NCBI GenBank assembly: GCA_950106755.1
Contig: OX467083.1
Coordinates: forward strand, 1,339,501 to 1,403,500
Reading direction: 5' to 3'
DNA from: Climacium dendroides
Taxonomy: Eukaryota; Streptophyta; Bryopsida; Hypnales; Climaciaceae
Length of the DNA: 64,000 nt
The notes beneath the pieces were generated by a model. That model saw nothing but the letters and a program-made list of their open reading frames with translations. It ran no database searches and was not told the DNA's origin. Positions 58,630-64,000 of this stretch are shown here, piece by piece (within the stretch, counting starts at the first letter, position 1; each line of letters opens with the position of its first letter). A program made the position numbers and the translations under genes.

Positions 58630-60355
58630 TCAGCCCCCGTCTCTCTACATTCTCAGTCATGGTAGTATTCGCTTGTTTTCACTGCCTAGCGTTGTGTAAA
58701 GGATCTTCATGGCGATAATTACTCTAGCGGTTGGGTTGTGGGATCGGAGGTGTGCTGAAGTAAACGCTGCTTGGTACGATACATCGTGAAAAACAATCAC
58801 AAAGGAGAATCTTCATTGTCATACCGCTACTTCTGTTCACTGTCTTGTCGATTGCACGAGCTTAGATGATCGTGTAGGATGGCTTTTGAATGCTGCCTTG
58901 CAACTTGATCCCACCGTCCATGGATAATCGATGAAGAGTTGCAGCACAGTTCAGTCACTCGGGAGTCTGGGAATCAAAAGAAATTCTTCAATAGAAAACC
59001 AATATGTACATCTAAACCGACCTTAAAAGCTCTATGGCACTATCAATATTTAAGTGAAAATAATGCACAAACATTGGCTGATGCTTATGAAGCAAAATGC
59101 AAGTGGTTGCATGAATTAGTTATAAACTTTCAAAGTTAAATCGGAATTCCATTTGATGCATATGAAGAAACAATACTGATTCAAAGAATCACAATAGAAA
59201 TGTTGTCCAAGCAATAGCCTGTTAGATAGGTTAGGTTGAAAGGAACTTTAATAAATTGTCCCTTTCCAAAGCTGCCACCTCCTCAATATCGTTAATAGAC
59301 CCCCTCAATACCCACCGTTTGGGTAATCTGCTTGTCCATTTTCCATCGAAAATTAGGGTTCCACATTCGGCAGGGGTCAATTGAAGTGCAGATTTCTTAT
59401 GCTTCTGAGCAAGATAGGTACTACTGGAAATTATGTAACCAAATGGAAATCCATCCCATCTGTTCTCCAGGTTTCTTACTGCAAACCTCCAGCAATTGCT
59501 CTGCTTTGCAACACTAAACCAAGTACTCCAGAAAGAACAGATCACTTCGTTAAGTTCACTTGGGTGAAAAAGTGCCCAGACGACGATCACGTATATTTTA
59601 TTGAAGCAGTATGTTTCTACGTACTTTCATCCATCCTCTGAAACAAGAAATTCACTTTTCAGGATATTGGCATGCATGTTTTCAACCACTTCGGCATTTC
59701 CATCCATAGTTCTCAGAGAAATGGAAAGAAATGGTGAACAAATACTACTTGAGTACAAAGAAAGGAGAATTATTCAGAAAACGGCACAATTCGGCCTCAC
59801 AGTGTCAAAACGAAAAGGACTGGGACAGACGCTGGAACAGAGGAGAACTCGATGAACGTCAGGTTCGCAACTGTATATCAAAGCCCTTTCACGACAGCCT
59901 GGGCGGCTGTAATCCGATGAAAGCAGAAGAGTGACCCGATTAGGATCGCAATATATAATTTCACCCCCAAAGGATCTCATGGGCTTTTAGCACTTTGGAG
60001 CAGGTCACATGGGGACTTTCTTCAGTTCAGTTTTATTTAATTCCTTGATCTATATATGCATTGTTGTTCACTGATCGTGGTGACATAATTATATTTTGCA
60101 CAACATGATCAATTGCATTGGTCGTTTGGTACCATGAAATCTCGGTCCTGAGAGGTTAAAACATAATATCAGCATACTTCATGTGAATTCAATGTCTACT
60201 TCTGCCTTCGCCAATGCAAGCGTAAGCATGAAGCACACAATCTTTAGGTCAGAAGCATACCATTGTAAACGCAGATTTTCTTCACGTGTCGATCTTCACT
60301 AACCCATCCTTTCCGACATCAGTGGAAGTAAACCTCCAACGTCTGTCTCTATGGC

Positions 60356-60660
60356 AATTTCGTTAAAATGGCGAAATTCCTCTACAATAGTTTGACAGTT
60401 TTTACAGTTCAGAGCGGGCGGTGTGAAGTGTACAAATTTTCTAGATGTCTGAAATTTATATCATGTTAAAAATCTATACCTGTGCTAGATGTCATTTTAC
60501 AATTCAGAACGGACGGTCTGAAATCTATATTAGTCATAGCCTTCTTAAATCTATAAAAGTCCAAGATTCTTGAAAACTATACCTATACTAGATGTCATTT
60601 TACAATGCAGAGCGGGCGGTCTGAAAGTGGCACATGGAATGCCGCCATTTTAACGAAATT
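60356..60660. mobile_element. MITE in block C, AATTTCGTTAAAATGGCG ends
   Basis: An 18-bp perfect terminal inverted repeat, AATTTCGTTAAAATGGCG, lies at 60356-60373 and inverted at 60643-60660. A 'cagagcgggcggtctgaaa'-like word occurs three times inside (60412, 60504, 60608). Blocks A and B lack it. It replaces the middle of the exon-like frame seen at 38028-38402. Target duplication not clear. Confidence 0.75.
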
Positions 60661-60921
60661 TCGCAAGTGGGAGTATGGGGAATTATTAGGCAAACTGTGG
60701 ATATCAAGGTCAACTGATTTCACGAAAGGTGAACCAAAGCATTTCTGGACCAGGATACAGCAGGGAGTGTAAGACTCTACGGCTAGACTCTGGCCTCCAA
60801 TGAAGGTAACATAGGTGCCAACGTATCGAAGGTTTGAGGTGAAGAGTGGCACAACTTCCACTATTTCAAGGGAAAATAAATAAAAGAGTCGCACAACTTC
60901 AAAGACTAGGCGAAGTCGCAT
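60661..60921 (-). pseudogene. Block C copy of the 38.0-kb ORF, cut by a MITE
   Basis: The upstream part (VVPLFTSNLRYVG, GGQSLAVESYTPC, KSVDLDIHSL) is intact. The continuation seen in block B (VEVDNEKRQM, KDRHVKEIC) lies on the other side of the MITE, at about 60240-60355, with an extra indel. The donor-like GTATGC near 60255 is kept. Confidence 0.5.
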
Positions 60922-61329
60922 TATGAAGTGCGTCTGTTACTACTTTTCGTGCTGTGAAAGCTGAAGGGTGGTGGATGCTACGGGTTGAATTTTGATGCAT
61001 ACTAAATTACCAATTCAGTCTGTAGGGTAGAGTATCTCCCAGTGACTCACAAACTGACGCATGGTCAACGAGACAATGTCTCACCTCAGAACCTCGTAAC
61101 AAAAATTGAATTAAAAGCATGGATTGGATCAAAATGAAAGCTCTCGCGACTGCACATAAGCTTAGCAGTGGACGATTCGAACAATGAAAAGCACAATCAG
61201 GTGACTGTGGAGAGCATTCACCAAGTCCAAGCCAAGCTAATGTTTCTCTGAAAATCCAGACTTAATTTGTCCTCACGATCTGCCAAAACTGCGTGGTAAT
61301 TGAGCAGATTAGAATGCCAAGATGAGGGG

Positions 61330-61615
61330 AATTTCGTTAAAATGGCGGCTTTCCATCTGCCATTTTCAGACCGCCCGTTCTGAATCTTAAAAGTGACATC
61401 TACGACAGGTATAGTTTTAGGAATTTTGGATTTTCATAATTAAAAAAAAATCTATGAAAACTATAGATTTTAGATTGCATGATCTCAATTGTAAAAGTGA
61501 CATCTAAAATAGGTGTAGATTTACAAAATCTAAGAATGATATAGATTTCAAACATCTAAACTGTAAAAACTGCCGAAGTAGACATTTTAACATTTTAACA
61601 TTTTAACCCCTGAAC
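61330..61615. mobile_element. Second MITE of the AATTTCGTTAAAATGGCG family
   Basis: The left end at 61330-61347 is identical to the 18-bp terminus of the 60.36-kb element, followed by an inverted 'cagaccgcccgttctga' word. The right end is eroded into a run of three 'attttaac' units (about 61584-61612). The interior shares 'tatagattttaga' and 'aaaagtgacatcta' stretches with the relic at 32140-32195. Confidence 0.65.
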
Positions 61616-61621
61616 GGCCCT

Positions 61622-61655
61622 CGGTGTTGTATCGGGTTCTCCCGATACAACACCG
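61622..61655. repeat. Perfect 15-bp hairpin, loop TTCT
   Basis: CGGTGTTGTATCGGG (61622-61636), TTCT, then its exact inverse (61641-61655). No T-run follows on either strand that would suggest a polymerase III stop. The function is unknown. Confidence 0.85.
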
Positions 61656-61733
61656 TATCCTCTGAATACAGTGTGAATTCGTGGGGGACTGGAATTAGAC
61701 ATTCAACCGTTCCGATGGACTTCGGCCAAGCTC

Positions 61734-62006
61734 ATGGTTGTACGTAAATTTTTGCGGCACTGGAAACCTCCGCAGTTCGCCGAATTTATACAAAAGGACG
61801 ACGCAGTGGTGGAAACCTGTCTGTGGAGTCTCGTTTTCCATTTTTCTAAAAATGCACTCTTTTGTTGTGAAATCGCTGCGGTGAGAGGGGATGGATTCAT
61901 GCACAGATCGCGCGTAAAATTTTTTGATTGTAAATGTGAAGCCTTGAGTCGATCGTGGTGTCGGAGGCGGCGTATGCCGCAGAGGGTGGGTCACCCGGAA
62001 ATGTGA
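61734..62006 (+). CDS. Small unrecognised ORF
   Basis: The 90-codon frame MVVRKFLRHWKPPQFAEF ends VGHPEM. It is Cys- and Arg-containing (LFCCEIAAV, WCRRRRMPQ) in a GC-richer patch. A longer minus frame (61695-62114) covers the same bases, so the strand is uncertain. No family recognised. Confidence 0.2.
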   Translation: MVVRKFLRHWKPPQFAEFIQKDDAVVETCLWSLVFHFSKNALFCCEIAAVRGDGFMHRSRVKFFDCKCEALSRSWCRRRRMPQRVGHPEM

Positions 62007-62149
62007 CGGGAGACCTCCCGATACGTGCCTCGCTGGATGCGTTGTTGGCTTCCGGTCACGCTGAGATCTCAGGGAAGATAGAATGCTTCCCCTCCAGGAA
62101 ATAAATAGCAACATTACCTGGTCTTTCCCGCTTTATCTTGCACCTGAGC

Positions 62150-62500
62150 ACCTGGTAAAAATTGGACCATTCCCACTTCATCAAACAAGAATGATATGGC
62201 ACCATTACCTTGAGGAAAATCACAAAATGAATACCATAAGGTAAATCACCTGACGAAAGCCATCTGGAAATCATTCATCGAATTTCTATTTGAAAAAGTA
62301 TTGTGCAAACACCTCCTGGTAAAGCATTATGAAAACACACCAGGGGAAATCATACAAGCTACACCATATGTAAAAACATCAAGATATCCCCGGATTTGAA
62401 AGTGGTTTATAAATGCCTTGTGGTAAAACATGAAAGAAACACCCTTGGGTGAATCATCAAAGTAATACCATATGGAAATGTTCCTTGGCATTCTCATCAT
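62150..62500 (+). repeat. Degenerate tandem repeat, unit about 25-30 bp
   Basis: Units follow the pattern 'accNNNNggNaaatcatNaaa'. Examples are 'accttgaggaaaatcac', 'accataaggtaaatcacc', 'acctcctggtaaagcat', 'accaggggaaatcat', 'acccttgggtgaatcatc' and 'accatatggaaat'. The copies are strongly diverged. Confidence 0.5.
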
Positions 62501-62850
62501 GTTCTCAATGTCACTAAAATCTACAACCAAATCTGTAAACTAATCTACAAACAAACTATACACACAACCTAGAGTAGCTATCATGTAGCTCCTCAATCAA
62601 ATACATCTTCTCAATTAACCTACATCACACAGAACAAACAAACGGGTCAAAATCAAACATCACTAATAGGGGTAATATCACTAACGAGAAATAACACTAA
62701 TGTGATATTAAATGATATTAAATATCTAATTTAATATCACATATGTGAAAATCCATAGGGGTAATATGCAAAAGTAGTATCAACAATAATACAAACCTTA
62801 ATTATTCAAAACTTTTACCAAAACGTTCCAAAGAAGTAACAAAAACGTAC
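62501..62850. other. Intron or 3' region of the right-end gene
   Basis: Contains a perfect 14-bp hairpin, ATGTGATATTAAAT (62700-62713) with its inverse at 62729-62742. No exon with matching phase was identified here. Confidence 0.45.
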
Positions 62851-63686
62851 CATGCATGAGAAACTTGCCCACACTCCTCACGGCCTCTTCATCAGTCATA
62901 CCATTGATGTTTGTAAAAATGTTTTTTTTCGCCAATATGTTTTCTTGCTTCATGAACACCCTAATCTTGGAGTACAAATCGTCCACATCATCAAATCCAA
63001 TACTCTCCATGATCAATTTCTCAACAATAGGTAGTGACAACACTGGCTTTGAATGTTGAGGTGGCGGTGGGTGTTTAGATTTTCTGCTATGAATTCGATT
63101 TGAAACTCTTAGTGTGGGTTGCTGTACAACAACATTAAGGTCATTGAATTAGTATGTTTGGCTTCCTATTTAAATTTAACTAAATAAATTTGGAAAAATT
63201 TAAACAAACACTTTGCACAAAAATAATCTTGGAAGTTAAATTAACTCAAGCACATACCACATCACTTGAGACCAACAGAACTTGTTGCTCAATAGTGTTG
63301 TGTCTTGCTTCCTCATTGCAATCTTGCATTTCAGTCTCTGTTTCGTAAAATGGCTCCTGCGGGGGCTCCTGTGATGGAACAACCTGCATGCAAGCATAAT
63401 GTCAGTTATCAATTCACTATCTCATTAAATTTATAAACTTATATAATTTAAAGGTATCAAAAAGAGTATTGTATAATAACGTGCAGGTGGGATGAAATTG
63501 CAACCATCAAATTACTACTCAGTGCAGGTACATCTTGCTCGTCAATTGTCTCCACTTCTGCTCCGCTTCCACTTTCAATTGTCTCGACCTGCACAGAGCA
63601 AAGAGTACCGAAAATTCAATTTGGGATTGGGAAACAATTTAAAACAACGAAAAAACATTGTTAACCTTTGGAAACAAGGAAGCCAT
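62851..63686 (-). CDS. Multi-exon gene, first four exons, product unknown
   Basis: Exon 1 (63666-63686) encodes MASLFPK with G at +4. Exon 2 (63481-63588, 36 codons) begins VETIESGSGAEVETIDEQ. Exon 3 (63258-63383, 42 codons) begins VVPSQEPPQEPFYETETE. Exon 4 (62851-63121) runs from QPTLRVSNRIHSRKSKHPPP to EEAVRSVGKFLMH and leaves in phase 1. Acceptors are CTGTGCAG, GCATGCAG and TTGTACAG. Donors are GTTAAC, GTTATT, GTATGT and GTACGT. The joined frame is open throughout. The N-terminus is acidic. Exon 4 has a basic Pro-rich stretch, then a helical-looking segment (IVEKLIMESIGFDDVDDLY). I recognise no family. Exons downstream of 62851 are unresolved. The first two donors are weak, so exon 1 is the least certain. 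Confidence 0.55.
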
Positions 63687-64000
63687 TGGGTAGTTCCTCC
63701 AGAGAGAGCAAGCGGCACTCCAGAGGAGGGTAATTGACAAAAAGGCCGGTTCACATTGGCTGAATCCTAAATAAGCTTGGACACATTTAGCACATGAAAC
63801 GTTGGAAAGCTTGCACTTCACATCTTAATATGACTTTCCGGAGATATATAATATTTTGAAGGCTATAGGTCAAATTATGAAACATACACCAAATATGTTA
63901 GCTGAGGTCCGATTCTTTCGATAATTGAAGGCAATAATTCACACTTAGTGAATTCCTACAGTGATGATGAAACTACTGAAATCAAACATACCAGTATACC
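63687..64000. other. Upstream region of the right-end gene
   Basis: An open minus frame (to 63824) reads through exon 1 from further up but lacks an ATG before MASLFPK. If MASLFPK is not the start, an earlier exon would lie here or beyond the window. Confidence 0.4.

Larger units (their letters stand above)
57870..61140. repeat. Segmental duplication, block C (partial)
   Basis: Aligns in the same orientation with B from about 36000 to 38630. Its first 90 bp align with A 19240-19340, which B lacks. It has two MITE insertions (58403-58629 and 60356-60660). It also lacks 36 bp present in A and B (near 59316), a length of exactly 12 codons. The right half with the acidic ORF is absent. Confidence 0.8.

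Noticed and set aside
62700..62742. Hairpin as a transcription terminator
   Set aside because: Intrinsic terminators are a bacterial feature. In plant nuclear DNA this AT-rich hairpin carries no such meaning.

Overview
The window looks like nuclear DNA of a land plant with a large, repeat-rich genome. The evidence is strongly AT-rich intergenic sequence, spliceosomal (GT...AG) introns, a PIF/Harbinger transposase paired with a plant-type Myb/SANT-like partner, a LINE tail with poly(A), a probable Ty1/copia gag relic, and many short foldback elements, several with 9-bp target duplications. I cannot name the species. No rRNA, tRNA, CRISPR or organelle gene was recognised. Most of the 64 kb is transposon debris at different stages of decay.

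Layout. Positions 1-7.5 kb are very AT-rich and hold two copies of a dispersed repeat (R1). One copy carries a Mutator-like MITE. From 7.5 to 11.3 kb lies a more GC-rich island with a small minus-strand ORF that has a good start context. Positions 11.4-18.6 kb are AT-rich again, with a second well-preserved R1 copy carrying a different insertion of the same MITE type, and further MITEs. From 19.2 to 24.9 kb is block A, the first of three copies of a 3-6 kb GC-richer segment. Block B is at 35.7-41.4 kb and block C at 57.9-61.1 kb. A and B share an acidic minus-strand ORF that stays open despite an in-frame codon indel. Block A was hit by a LINE and block C by two MITEs.

From 25.0 to 26.3 kb is an element with long GC-rich inverted arms. 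From 26.6 to 29.8 kb is a broken PIF/Harbinger transposon: the transposase is on the plus strand and its Myb/SANT-like partner is convergent on the minus strand. The partner carries a 36-bp triplication inside its DNA-binding domain, and each unit has a stop where a Trp codon is expected. Positions 30-35.7 kb and 41.4-57 kb are mostly AT-rich sequence with foldback MITEs, degenerate tandem repeats and retroelement relics. At 62.85-63.69 kb is the start of a probable multi-exon minus-strand gene: four exons join in one frame beginning MASLFPK, with plausible splice sites. Its 3' part is not resolved.

No coherent operon or pathway is present. The genes seen are transposon proteins, a few unrecognised host-like ORFs, and duplicated fragments. 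The clearest biology is the insertion history: paralogous segments act as empty and filled sites for each other and show which insertions came after which duplications.
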